A stretch of 16,463 bases of DNA from DAOWHW01 sp964493265 (GTDB lineage: Archaea; Nanobdellota; Nanobdellia; Pacearchaeales; UBA284): positions 1-16,463 of the forward strand of contig CAZBLY010000014.1 of the NCBI GenBank assembly GCA_964493265.1. Direction: 5' to 3'. Below the pieces are notes generated by a model. The model was not told the DNA's origin. It saw only the letters and a list, made by a program, of their open reading frames with translations, and made no database searches. Position numbers and translations under genes: made by a program. Shown here piece after piece: positions 6,058 through 15,716 of the stretch. Within the stretch, counting starts at the first letter, position 1, and each line of letters opens with the position of its first letter.

Positions 6058-8484
6058 TTATTTTAGAATCTTTATATTAAACTTCCCTTGTTTAATTTCT
6101 TTTGCATTTGTAACTGCCTTGATATCTGGCATAAAATTTTTAAGTTCTTTTATTTGTTTTTTCTCTAGAGTTAAGATTATTTCAGCTTTAAGAGATTTTT
6201 GTGCTTTGGTCTTTTGTTGTCTGACTTCTGTTATTATTTCTATTGCTTGATCCCCTAATTTTTCTATTTCTTGTGTTTTTTTGTTTTTTAATTTTTCATC
6301 ATGTTTTGGCCATTCAGATATGTGGATACTCTTTTTCTTTTCCTGCTTTTTGAAATATTGTTGATACAATTCTTCTGTCATATGTGGCATTATTGGAGCA
6401 AGAAGTTTAATTATTGTGAGGAAAGAATTATATAAAGCATATTGTGCAGATTCTTTTTCTTGTTTCTTCCCTTTGTATAGTCTGTTTTTTGTTATTTCAA
6501 GATAATTATCGCAGAAAGTATGCCAAAAGAAGTTTTCAATTTCAGCTTTTGTTTTTGAGTATTCATATTCTTCAAAATATTTTGTACATCTGCTTGTAAG
6601 ACTGTTAATTTTTGACATAATCCATATGTCAAAGGCTTGTTTTGGTTTCTTTTTTATTTTCTTTAGATGTAGAGAGACAAATTTAGCTGCATTCCATAAT
6701 TTTATTGTAAATTTTTTTCCAGCAACTAATTCTTTTTCTCTAAATGCAGAATCTTCTCCTAATTTTGTGCTGGATGCCCAGAATCTAAATGCATCTGCCC
6801 CATATTTCTCTAAAACTGGGTTAATCCAGATTGCATTACCAAGACTTTTATGCATTGGTTTCCCATCTGGGGCAAGACCAAAACCACTTATCATAACATT
6901 TTTCCATGGAATATTATTATGATGAAGAAATGACTTAAGGATAGTGTAGAAAGCCCAGGTTCTTATTATATCGTGAGCTTGTGGTCTGAGCGAGAAAGGA
7001 AGCAGTTTGGAATTCCATTCAGTTGCTAATTCTGGTGTCATGGATGAGGTAAACCAAGTATCAAGAACATCATATTCTGGAATAAATTCTTTAGAACCGC
7101 ACTTACATGTCTTTTTAAGTTTTTGAGATGTTGGATCTATTGGAAAATCTTTTTCTTTTGGAAGAATAACCTGGCCACATTTCTTACAATACCAAACAGG
7201 AATTGGAACTCCATAATATCTTTGTCTGGAGATACACCAATCCCAACTAAGATTATTAACCCATTCTTCATATCTTCTTCTAGAAAAAACAGGAAACCAT
7301 CTTATTCTTTTTCCTTGTTTTATTAATTGTTCTTTGAAAGGTAAAATTCTAACAAACCACTGTTTTGTTGGTATTAATTCTATAGGTGTTGAGCATCTCC
7401 AGCAAACTCCAATAGTTTGTTCTATTTCTTCTTGTTTTTCTATTAGATTTTTGTTCTTTAGGTCTTCTACAATTTTTTGTTTTGCTTTTTCTATTGTAAG
7501 ACCTTGATATTTTCCTGAGTTTTTGTTTAATTTTCCATCTTTTGTTAAGGAAATTATCATAGGCAGTTTATGTTTTTTCCACCATAAAACATCAGAAGTA
7601 TCACCAAAAGTACAACACATAACAATCCCTGTTCCAAAACCCATATCAACATCATTCTCCTCAATAACAGGAACTTTTAAATCAAATAAAGGAACCTTAA
7701 CTTTTTTTCCGACCAGGTTTTTATATCTTTTATCTTTTGGATTTACAAAAATAGCAACACAAGAAGAAAGAAGTTCAGGTCTTGTTGTTGCAATAGTTAT
7801 TTGTTTATTTTTGTCATTTTTATTTTTCTTTTCAACATTAAAATATATATAATATAATATGGCAGTTCTAGATTTGCTTTCTACTGTTGCTTGGGCAAGA
7901 GCTGTTTGATGATAAGGACACCATAATATTGGTTCTTCTGCTCTATAGAGATGACCTTTTTTATATAAATCGAGAAAGGAAATTTGGGCAAGTTTTTGTG
8001 AATTATTATCAATAGTTCTGTAAGCAGGCCACTGGCAACTAAAACCTAAAGAGATGAAAAAAGGTTTCATATCTTCTTTAATTACTTTACTTGCAGTTTC
8101 ATAACAAAGATTTCTGAATTTTTCTCTGGAGATTTCTTTTATATTAATTTTATGCTTTTCTTCAGTAAATTTTTCTGTTGGTAATCCATTATCATCAAAA
8201 CCCATGGGGAAGAGAACATTAAATCCCCTCATTCTTTTGAATCTGGCAATAAATTCAAACTGGGAATAATGCATAGCATGACCAACATGAAGATGATCTG
8301 CTGAAACTGTTGGCGGTGGAGTATCTATAGAGAAAATCTTTTTTTTGCTTTTTTGATTGAATTTATAAATTTTTTCTTTTTCCCAATAATCCTGCCATTT
8401 TTTTTCAATTTTTTTAATATCTAAGATAATTTTTTGTTTATTTTTTTTATCTATTTTTGTCTCTGTTTTTTTCTCTTTTTTCAT
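6058..8484 (-). CDS. valS: Valyl-tRNA synthetase
   Basis: Class Ia aminoacyl-tRNA synthetase charging tRNA-Val. The 808 residues include the catalytic entry T-P-P-P-T-V-S ... H66-V-G-H69 (the HIGH motif), G-F-D-D-N-G-L-P-T-E-K, the editing domain (about 170-340, with T-T-R-P-E-L and D-x-G-x-G-T-G-I-V), and W-D-W-C-I-S-R-Q-R-Y-Y-G. Zinc-type cysteines are C361/C364 and C433/C436/C460/C462. The KMSKS loop reads P543-M-H-K-S-L-G-N550, so only M, K and S of KMSKS are kept. D-T-W-F-T-S-S-M-T-P is the archaeal ValRS form and argues against IleRS or LeuRS. The anticodon-binding domain fills roughly 610-740. The N-terminus is a Lys-rich leader. It is first in the minus-strand block. Confidence 0.95.
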   Translation of the reverse strand: MKKEKKTETKIDKKNKQKIILDIKKIEKKWQDYWEKEKIYKFNQKSKKKIFSIDTPPPTVSADHLHVGHAMHYSQFEFIARFKRMRGFNVLFPMGFDDNGLPTEKFTEEKHKINIKEISREKFRNLCYETASKVIKEDMKPFFISLGFSCQWPAYRTIDNNSQKLAQISFLDLYKKGHLYRAEEPILWCPYHQTALAQATVESKSRTAILYYIYFNVEKKNKNDKNKQITIATTRPELLSSCVAIFVNPKDKRYKNLVGKKVKVPLFDLKVPVIEENDVDMGFGTGIVMCCTFGDTSDVLWWKKHKLPMIISLTKDGKLNKNSGKYQGLTIEKAKQKIVEDLKNKNLIEKQEEIEQTIGVCWRCSTPIELIPTKQWFVRILPFKEQLIKQGKRIRWFPVFSRRRYEEWVNNLSWDWCISRQRYYGVPIPVWYCKKCGQVILPKEKDFPIDPTSQKLKKTCKCGSKEFIPEYDVLDTWFTSSMTPELATEWNSKLLPFSLRPQAHDIIRTWAFYTILKSFLHHNNIPWKNVMISGFGLAPDGKPMHKSLGNAIWINPVLEKYGADAFRFWASSTKLGEDSAFREKELVAGKKFTIKLWNAAKFVSLHLKKIKKKPKQAFDIWIMSKINSLTSRCTKYFEEYEYSKTKAEIENFFWHTFCDNYLEITKNRLYKGKKQEKESAQYALYNSFLTIIKLLAPIMPHMTEELYQQYFKKQEKKKSIHISEWPKHDEKLKNKKTQEIEKLGDQAIEIITEVRQQKTKAQKSLKAEIILTLEKKQIKELKNFMPDIKAVTNAKEIKQGKFNIKILK

Positions 8485-8496
8485 ATTAATTTTAGG

Positions 8497-8516
8497 TTGA
8501 AATATTTTTTAAATCT
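8497..8516 (-). promoter_or_regulatory. Possible TATA element of valS
   Basis: On the minus strand ATTTAAAAAATATTT lies about 15-30 bases before the valS ATG at 8484. It fits a TATA box giving a leaderless or nearly leaderless transcript. No Shine-Dalgarno sequence precedes the ATG. Matches of this kind are common in such AT-rich DNA. Confidence 0.3.
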
Positions 8517-8550
8517 AATGTTTTCTTTTTTCTCATCTTTTTATCTTTTA

Positions 8551-8580
8551 CCGAAACGTATTTAAATCTCTAAATCGTTT
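8551..8580 (+). promoter_or_regulatory. Divergent promoter region: BRE/TATA of the surface protein gene inside an inverted repeat
   Basis: CGAAACG followed by TATTTAAAT (8552-8567) looks like a BRE and TATA box. They would give a start near 8588, about 22 bases before the ATG at 8610. The same block is an inverted repeat: AAACGTATTTA (8554-8564) against TAAATCGTTT (8571-8580), one extra T in the left arm and a 6-base spacer. It could be an operator. The promoter of the next surface gene at 10984-10998 starts with the same CGAAA and has a similar TATA. Confidence 0.45.
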
Positions 8581-8609
8581 TGTTTTTATATTAAATATTA
8601 AATTAAAAA

Positions 8610-10922
8610 ATGGTAAAAAGAGTTAAAAAGAGGCTTAAGAGATCAATTAAGACAAGAAAAACAAAAACAGGAATGCCTTATAGTGCAAAAGAAAAACTTC
8701 TTCTTGCTGTATTTTTAATGTTTTCTATACTTGCAATAACAGTTCTTTTTAGAGCACAGACGCCAACACTTGGTTCTTTTACAGGTGCTGCAACTTTATC
8801 TAGTACGCTTAGTCAAAATAGCTTTGATCCTAATGATTATCTTGAAGGTAATATACAGATAGGACTTCAAAAAGAAGATATATTGCCAGAAAAAACAGAA
8901 ATTACATATAGGATTATAGCAGAAGATGCTAAAAAATGTTCTGAAAATTATGTTTGTCCTAATGGAAAAACAGTTGCTTGGCATACTTGGAATGTAGAAA
9001 CCCAAGAATGTGAAGTTGAGGAAATTGATCCTATGACAATGTGTTGTAGAAGATATCCTTCTTCATGTAATCAAGTTCTTCTTGACAGCGGTTTTGAAAG
9101 ATCTGGTTATAGAAATAGTTTAGGGCCAGACTGGTATTTTGATTTAACAAAAGTATTGCATACAGCTGTAGGAACAGAATATGGCGGTGCATTTTTTGAA
9201 TCTGAATATGCTGGTTATACAAATAGTCTTGATGCTGTTTATTCAGCTGGAGAAATATATACAGAAGCTACAATTTATCAAAAACTTGGTGATAGAAAAT
9301 TAACTGTATGTATGCCAGAAGAAGAACCAGAAATAGGAGGAATAGCAACTTCTTCTAAATCTAATAATTATGAAGAAGGAAAAGAATTAAGTTTTGATAC
9401 TTTATCTTTTGCAGATTATACAAAAAAATTAGAATGGGCTTACATGTATGATACTTATGAAGATACTTGTTATTTTGAAGTTGTTTTAAAAACCGAACAA
9501 GGCAGAGAATTACATTATTATTATTATGAACCAGGAAAAAGTGGTTGTTCAGATCCTGCTGATGGAAATAACTGGATACAGATAATACCAAAATTTGGAA
9601 CTTCAAATTGGACTAATGAAAGTAGACACATTTGTTCTGATTGGTTGGGTGCTTTTAATTATGAGCATATAGATGATGTTATTACTGAAGTTTATTTTAT
9701 TTCTCATGGTTATAAAGATGAGAATGATGATTGGGCAGGACAACAAGTTTATTGGGATAATGTTAGATTAACAACTTCAGATACAGTTTCTACAGCAACT
9801 TGTTCAGGTGCAAAAAAATGCTGTTTAGAAAAAACAGGTTATGGTGATTATTATGAACAACTAGATGGAACATGTGAAGATGGTTATGAGTGTTGGTCTA
9901 AATGTGCAAATAGCGGAACTTATACATTAAAAAATTTTGTAAGTAGATCAAGTACTCCTGGAAAAAATAATAGGGTAGAAGGTCATTGCCAATATGTTGA
10001 TTCAAATAGTGATGTCATAAAACTTGATAATGAATGTAATCTTTCTGGCGGTGTTGGAAAAGGTTATAGTGCTTGTACAGACACTTCATCAACATCAGAA
10101 ATACATACTTGTAAGAACTGGAATAATATATATGAGGTTGATTTTGACAGACTTTATATAAAAGGACCAGCAGAAGAAGGAACTTATAGTTTTGAAGTTA
10201 GTGTTGCATATATGCCAACATGGTATGAAAAAAATTGTGATCCAGAATATGCTCCACAATATTGCGACCCAATCTTAATGTATGAAACTTCTGAATTGTT
10301 CTATATTGGCGAACCTCCAGAACCATCAACTTGTCCAAATAGTGATTATAATATAACTAATTCAACAAACTGGACTGAATGGGGTGATTGTATTGGCGGA
10401 ACACAAGAAAGAACAAGAGAAGTATGGAAGATTTATGTTGGAACAGAAGTGGGTTGTGAACAAACAAAAATTGAAACAGAAACCGATTCAGAAACTTGTA
10501 CAGTTATTTCAAATGCTTGTGAAATAATTGATTGGGATTGTACACCATGGGATCCAACGGTTTGTCCATCAACAGGAATGCAAAAAAGAACCTGTACTTT
10601 GACTGGAGATTGTGATTCAAGTGATTCATTAAGTTATATACCAGAGGAAATTAATTACTGTACTCCTTCTGAAAAACCATCTTATACAGGGTGGCTTGTC
10701 TGGGGAATAATAGGATTAGTTATTTTAATAGTTTTGATATTTGTTTTACAGAAATTTGTTATGAAACCAAAAAGAAAGAAAACAATAGTTTATCCTGAAT
10801 TGACTTCATACATAAGAGATGCGCTTACAACAGGAGCAACAAAAATAAGTATTAAAAACAAACTATCTAAAGCTGGTTGGCCTCAAAATTCAATTAATGC
10901 AGCATTCAGAGCAGTAAGATAA
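8610..10922 (+). CDS. Cys-rich surface protein with TSP1-like modules and cytosolic helical tail
   Basis: A 770-residue membrane-anchored exoprotein; no catalytic function is evident. The N-terminus is very basic, then one helix (about 29-47) acts as signal anchor, followed by a G-S-F-T-G-A-A-T stretch of the kind I associate with DPANN exported proteins. About residues 155-390 look like a beta-sandwich ending V-Y-W-D-N-V-R-L (W382), as in carbohydrate-binding modules. Two thrombospondin-1-like repeats follow: W588-T-E-W-G-D-C with R-T-R-E, and W642-D-C-T-P-W with Q-K-R-T-C. A second helix (about 694-715) precedes a basic stop and a 43-residue tail containing K-A-G-W-P-Q-N-S-I. I count 32 cysteines, almost all between the two helices, so disulfides are likely. 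Possible N-glycosylation sites cluster at N-I-T/N-S-T/N-W-T just before the first repeat. No Shine-Dalgarno is seen. Confidence 0.75.
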   Translation: MVKRVKKRLKRSIKTRKTKTGMPYSAKEKLLLAVFLMFSILAITVLFRAQTPTLGSFTGAATLSSTLSQNSFDPNDYLEGNIQIGLQKEDILPEKTEITYRIIAEDAKKCSENYVCPNGKTVAWHTWNVETQECEVEEIDPMTMCCRRYPSSCNQVLLDSGFERSGYRNSLGPDWYFDLTKVLHTAVGTEYGGAFFESEYAGYTNSLDAVYSAGEIYTEATIYQKLGDRKLTVCMPEEEPEIGGIATSSKSNNYEEGKELSFDTLSFADYTKKLEWAYMYDTYEDTCYFEVVLKTEQGRELHYYYYEPGKSGCSDPADGNNWIQIIPKFGTSNWTNESRHICSDWLGAFNYEHIDDVITEVYFISHGYKDENDDWAGQQVYWDNVRLTTSDTVSTATCSGAKKCCLEKTGYGDYYEQLDGTCEDGYECWSKCANSGTYTLKNFVSRSSTPGKNNRVEGHCQYVDSNSDVIKLDNECNLSGGVGKGYSACTDTSSTSEIHTCKNWNNIYEVDFDRLYIKGPAEEGTYSFEVSVAYMPTWYEKNCDPEYAPQYCDPILMYETSELFYIGEPPEPSTCPNSDYNITNSTNWTEWGDCIGGTQERTREVWKIYVGTEVGCEQTKIETETDSETCTVISNACEIIDWDCTPWDPTVCPSTGMQKRTCTLTGDCDSSDSLSYIPEEINYCTPSEKPSYTGWLVWGIIGLVILIVLIFVLQKFVMKPKRKKTIVYPELTSYIRDALTTGATKISIKNKLSKAGWPQNSINAAFRAVR

Positions 10923-10923
10923 A

Positions 10924-10957
10924 ATTTTTTTATTTTTTTATTTTTTTCTAATTCTAT
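10924..10957 (+). terminator. T-rich tract after the surface protein gene
   Basis: Several runs of 6-8 T follow the stop codon at 10920-10922 almost immediately. Archaeal RNA polymerase terminates at such oligo-T stretches without needing a hairpin. A separate promoter for the next gene lies about 30 bases further on, which supports termination here. Confidence 0.5.
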
Positions 10958-10983
10958 TTTGAATTCCAATTTTATTTCTATTT

Positions 10984-10998
10984 CGAAAGTTTTTAATA
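10984..10998 (+). promoter_or_regulatory. BRE/TATA promoter of the 103-aa secreted protein and pop5
   Basis: CGAAAG followed by TTTTTAATA resembles a BRE plus TATA box. The predicted start is near 11020, leaving a leader of about 13 bases that contains AAAGGA (11023-11028), a weak Shine-Dalgarno. The element resembles the one at 8552-8567 (CGAAA, G-T, T-rich TATA, then CTC). Confidence 0.45.
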
Positions 10999-11032
10999 CT
11001 CTTTGTGATTTTTAAATTTATAAAGGAAAAAG

Positions 11033-11344
11033 ATGGTAATGATAAAAAAAATATTATTGTTAATTTTATTATTCACTATACTAATTTTAATAGTGAATGG
11101 CCAGCAAGGTTGCCAACAAGCTGAATGTTTTTCTGATGATGATTGTGCTAAGGTTCAAACAACATGCTGTCCTTGTAATATGGGTGGCCAGGAATTATGC
11201 GTGTCAAAAGTAATGGCTTCTGTTTATGAGCAGAATTTAAAAGAAGAATGTCCAAAAGATGAACCATTAATTTGTCCTGCTTTATATAATTGTCAAATAG
11301 AAAAATGTGTTTGTGTTAGAGGAGTTTGTAAGGCAATAGAATAA
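11033..11344 (+). CDS. Small secreted Cys-rich protein
   Basis: A 103-residue protein with an N-terminal hydrophobic helix (residues 4-22) that fits a signal peptide or anchor, then a compact domain with 13 cysteines at 27, 32, 38, 45, 46, 48, 56, 73, 81, 87, 92, 94 and 99. The pattern, C-x5-DC, CC-x-C-N, GG, a central helix with a tyrosine, then C...C-x-C-x4-C near the end, resembles the eight-cysteine-cluster proteins I recall from bacteria and archaea, whose function is unknown. Disulfides outside the cell are likely. The ATG at 11033 follows AAAGGA; a second ATG at 11039 would drop only two residues. It lies 10 bases before pop5 and downstream of the large Cys-rich surface protein. Confidence 0.7.
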   Translation: MVMIKKILLLILLFTILILIVNGQQGCQQAECFSDDDCAKVQTTCCPCNMGGQELCVSKVMASVYEQNLKEECPKDEPLICPALYNCQIEKCVCVRGVCKAIE

Positions 11345-11354
11345 AATTAAGAAA

Positions 11355-11720
11355 ATGAAAAAAAAGAAGAGTAAAACAAAGTCAAGAGCAAAAAAATTAA
11401 AATTGATGCCAACTTTGAGAGAGAATAGACATTATCTTATAATAATAATAGAAGGAAAAATAAACACAGAGAAAGCAAAAGAAGTAATTAATAAGGCTAT
11501 TCTAAGTTTTATTGGAATTATTGGTTATGCAAAAGCAGGACCGATTTTTGTTGAAACTGGAGAAATAAATAATAAAAAGATTTATTTTATTGTTAGTGTT
11601 ACGACAAAATATGTTGATAAAGTTAAAGCATCTGTGGCTTTAATTCACGAGCCAGAATTATTTTTCAGATGTGTTGGTGTAAGTGGAACGCTAAAGAAAA
11701 GCAAGAGGTTTTTGAAATAA
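11355..11720 (+). CDS. rnp2: RNase P protein component 2 (Pop5)
   Basis: Pop5 is one of the archaeal RNase P proteins that, with Rpp30, help the RNA subunit trim the 5' ends of tRNA precursors. The 121 residues show the family's landmarks: L-M-P-T-L-R-E-N-R-H-Y (17-27), the helix A-I-L-S-F-I-G-I-I-G (48-57) followed by A-K-A-G-P, the K-Y-V-D-K-V-K-A-S-V-A-L-I helix (85-97), and G-V-S-G-T-L-K-K-S-K-R-F (108-119). The N-terminus is a Lys/Arg-rich extension of about 15 residues. The TAA stop directly abuts the reverse-strand stop of the 214-aa gene, so the transcripts overlap at their 3' ends. Cotranscription with the secreted Cys-rich protein gene is likely, though functionally unrelated. Confidence 0.92.
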   Translation: MKKKKSKTKSRAKKLKLMPTLRENRHYLIIIIEGKINTEKAKEVINKAILSFIGIIGYAKAGPIFVETGEINNKKIYFIVSVTTKYVDKVKASVALIHEPELFFRCVGVSGTLKKSKRFLK

Positions 11721-12365
11721 TTAAAAAGGAACTTTGTCTTCAAGTCTTTTTTCTAATCTTTCATCATGTTCTTTAAGCAAATTTTTTACTTCATGAACTT
11801 TTTTAAGATATAATTTCCAGTTTTTTTCAATTCCTAGCTGTGGCAATTTTTTGTAAAAATCAGTTATGGAAAATAAACACACAAGTTTACCAACAAAACC
11901 ACCTTTTTCTAATTCTTTTTTCCTTTTCTTTTCATAGTCTTTATTATCTTTGTATTTTTTGATTTCTTGATGTTTTTCTGGTATTGGATGATACTCCACT
12001 ATTAAATTTTGATTTTCAATATAAAAATCCGCTTTTTTTCTACCAAATTTTTTCATAAAATTTTCTAAATTAAAAAAATTAGGATTATCTAAATAAAAAT
12101 CTCGGAGCTGTGAATAATACTTAGAAGATTTTATTCTTTTATCTCCATGAAGAAACATAAACAACCATAGGGCTTTTTTTTCTTTATCTTCTTTTTTATT
12201 AGAATTTATAGCAGTGAGTAATTTGCTTTCAGGATTCATATATTCAAAAATTTTAGGATTAGAAAACAAATATTTCTTTTCTTTTATTGTGGAAATAACT
12301 TTTTCACAAACTTGTATTGCTCTTTTTTCATTTATAATAATACCATTCAAATTTTTATCTCTCAT
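11721..12365 (-). CDS. Hypothetical protein with Vsr/DUF559-like nuclease motif
   Basis: A 214-residue protein not recognised as a named family. Residues 107-170 read F-G-R-K-K-A-D-F-Y-I, then L-I-V-E-Y-H-P-I, later Y-E-K-K-R-K-K-E-L-E-K-G-G-F and V-C-L-F-S. This order, D113, E124-x-H126, then R148 and a Lys-rich helix before a Gly turn and strand, resembles the PD-(D/E)XK fold of Vsr and DUF559-type endonucleases (D ... E-x-D/H ... R-x-x-x-L). The rest is helical and charged, with L-W-L-F-M-F-L-H-G at about 66-74. The ATG has the best Shine-Dalgarno in the window, AAGGAG 5 bases upstream. It follows the 23S gene on the same strand with its own TATA-like element. Nuclease activity is inferred from the motif only. 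Confidence 0.6.
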   Translation of the reverse strand: MRDKNLNGIIINEKRAIQVCEKVISTIKEKKYLFSNPKIFEYMNPESKLLTAINSNKKEDKEKKALWLFMFLHGDKRIKSSKYYSQLRDFYLDNPNFFNLENFMKKFGRKKADFYIENQNLIVEYHPIPEKHQEIKKYKDNKDYEKKRKKELEKGGFVGKLVCLFSITDFYKKLPQLGIEKNWKLYLKKVHEVKNLLKEHDERLEKRLEDKVPF

Positions 12366-12369
12366 TTTT

Positions 12370-12408
12370 CTCCTTAGCAGAAGAGAAAAAGTTCTGACTT
12401 ATTAAAAA
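12370..12408 (-). promoter_or_regulatory. TATA-like element and strong Shine-Dalgarno of the 214-aa gene
   Basis: On the minus strand TTTTTAATAAG (12398-12408) would give a start near 12380. The short leader contains AAGGAG (12370-12375), complementary to the CTCCT at the 16S 3' end and 5 bases from the ATG. No other start in this window has such a complete match. This fits a monocistronic transcript separate from the rRNA. Confidence 0.4.
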
Positions 12409-12427
12409 CATTATTGTGACGAGAAAT

Positions 12428-12457
12428 AGATAATAAAAATAAGATAATAAAAAAATG
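12428..12457 (-). terminator. T-runs downstream of 23S rRNA, with a short direct repeat
   Basis: Read on the minus strand this stretch has runs of 7 and 5 T just past the 23S processing stem, a likely terminator of the rRNA transcript. AGATAATAAAA occurs twice on the plus strand (12428-12438 and 12442-12452), which may be simple AT-rich repetition. No 5S gene is seen between the 23S and the next gene. Confidence 0.4.
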
Positions 12458-12469
12458 GTAAATGATCGA

Positions 12470-15404
<2,935 letters not shown>

Positions 15405-15405
15405 T

Positions 15406-15561
15406 TTCATCTCATTAACATGATCAACATCCACCCTTTATTAAAAATAAAGAGCTTCATTTTTTTCCTTATCTAATTAATTTTACCCAGAAGGCCACGT
15501 TTCCAACGTGTTTTTTGTGATGTTAATTTTAATTGATAAGCATGAAATATGAAAAAAGCAA
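15406..15561 (-). other. Spacer between tRNA-Ala and 23S
   Basis: AT-rich spacer of 156 bases with no gene. It contains one strong hairpin, CACGTT (15496-15501) against AACGTG (15505-15510) with a 3-base loop, next to a run of six T on the plus strand. In the minus-strand transcript the hairpin follows an A-run, so it is not a terminator. It may guide processing between the tRNA and 23S. Confidence 0.5.
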
Positions 15562-15672
15562 TGGACCCGACGGGATTCGAACCCGTGACCTCTGCCTTTC
15601 TTGCTTTCACTTTTTACATTTCGCAAAATGAAATGTTGCAAGGGCAGCATTCTTCCACTGAACTACAGGCCC
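15562..15672 (-). tRNA. tRNA-Ala (anticodon TGC), intron-containing
   Basis: The minus strand begins GGGCCTG and ends CGGGTCCA, giving a 7-bp acceptor stem with the G3-U70 wobble pair that marks tRNA-Ala. The D arm is GTTC/GAAT with a 7-base loop containing GG. The anticodon stem is CTGCC/GGCAG with loop CTTGCAA (anticodon TGC). The variable loop is AGGTC, and the T arm is ACGGG/CCCGT with loop TTCGAAT. A 39-base intron splits the loop after position 37. The mature length is 72 bases plus the added CCA, which is not encoded. Its place between 16S and 23S is the standard archaeal position. Confidence 0.96.
15598..15636 (-). other. tRNA-Ala intron with bulge-helix-bulge splice sites
   Basis: This 39-base intron sits at the canonical 37/38 position. 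In the precursor, loop bases CTTG (32-35) pair with intron bases CAAG to make a 4-bp central helix. It is flanked by 3-base bulges, CA|A and AA|A, cut after the second base of each. That is the exact form recognised by archaeal splicing endonuclease. Inside, ACATTTC and GAAATGT form a perfect 7-bp hairpin with a 7-base loop. Confidence 0.88.
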
Positions 15673-15716
15673 TAAATGAACTAAGTAAATTATGATTTTT
15701 GATTTTTTAAATTTAT
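15673..15716 (-). other. Spacer between 16S and tRNA-Ala
   Basis: Forty-four bases, almost all A and T, with no recognisable signal. It would be removed by RNase P cutting at the tRNA 5' end and by 16S 3' maturation. Confidence 0.5.

Noticed and set aside
6626..7852. Plus-strand frames opposite valS
   Set aside because: They are Phe/Ser-rich mirror frames of a Lys/Glu-rich gene and have no motif.
12428..12452. Direct repeat AGATAATAAAA, considered as a mobile-element or attachment footprint
   Set aside because: Only 11 bases, low complexity, and no integrase, transposase or inverted terminal repeats nearby.
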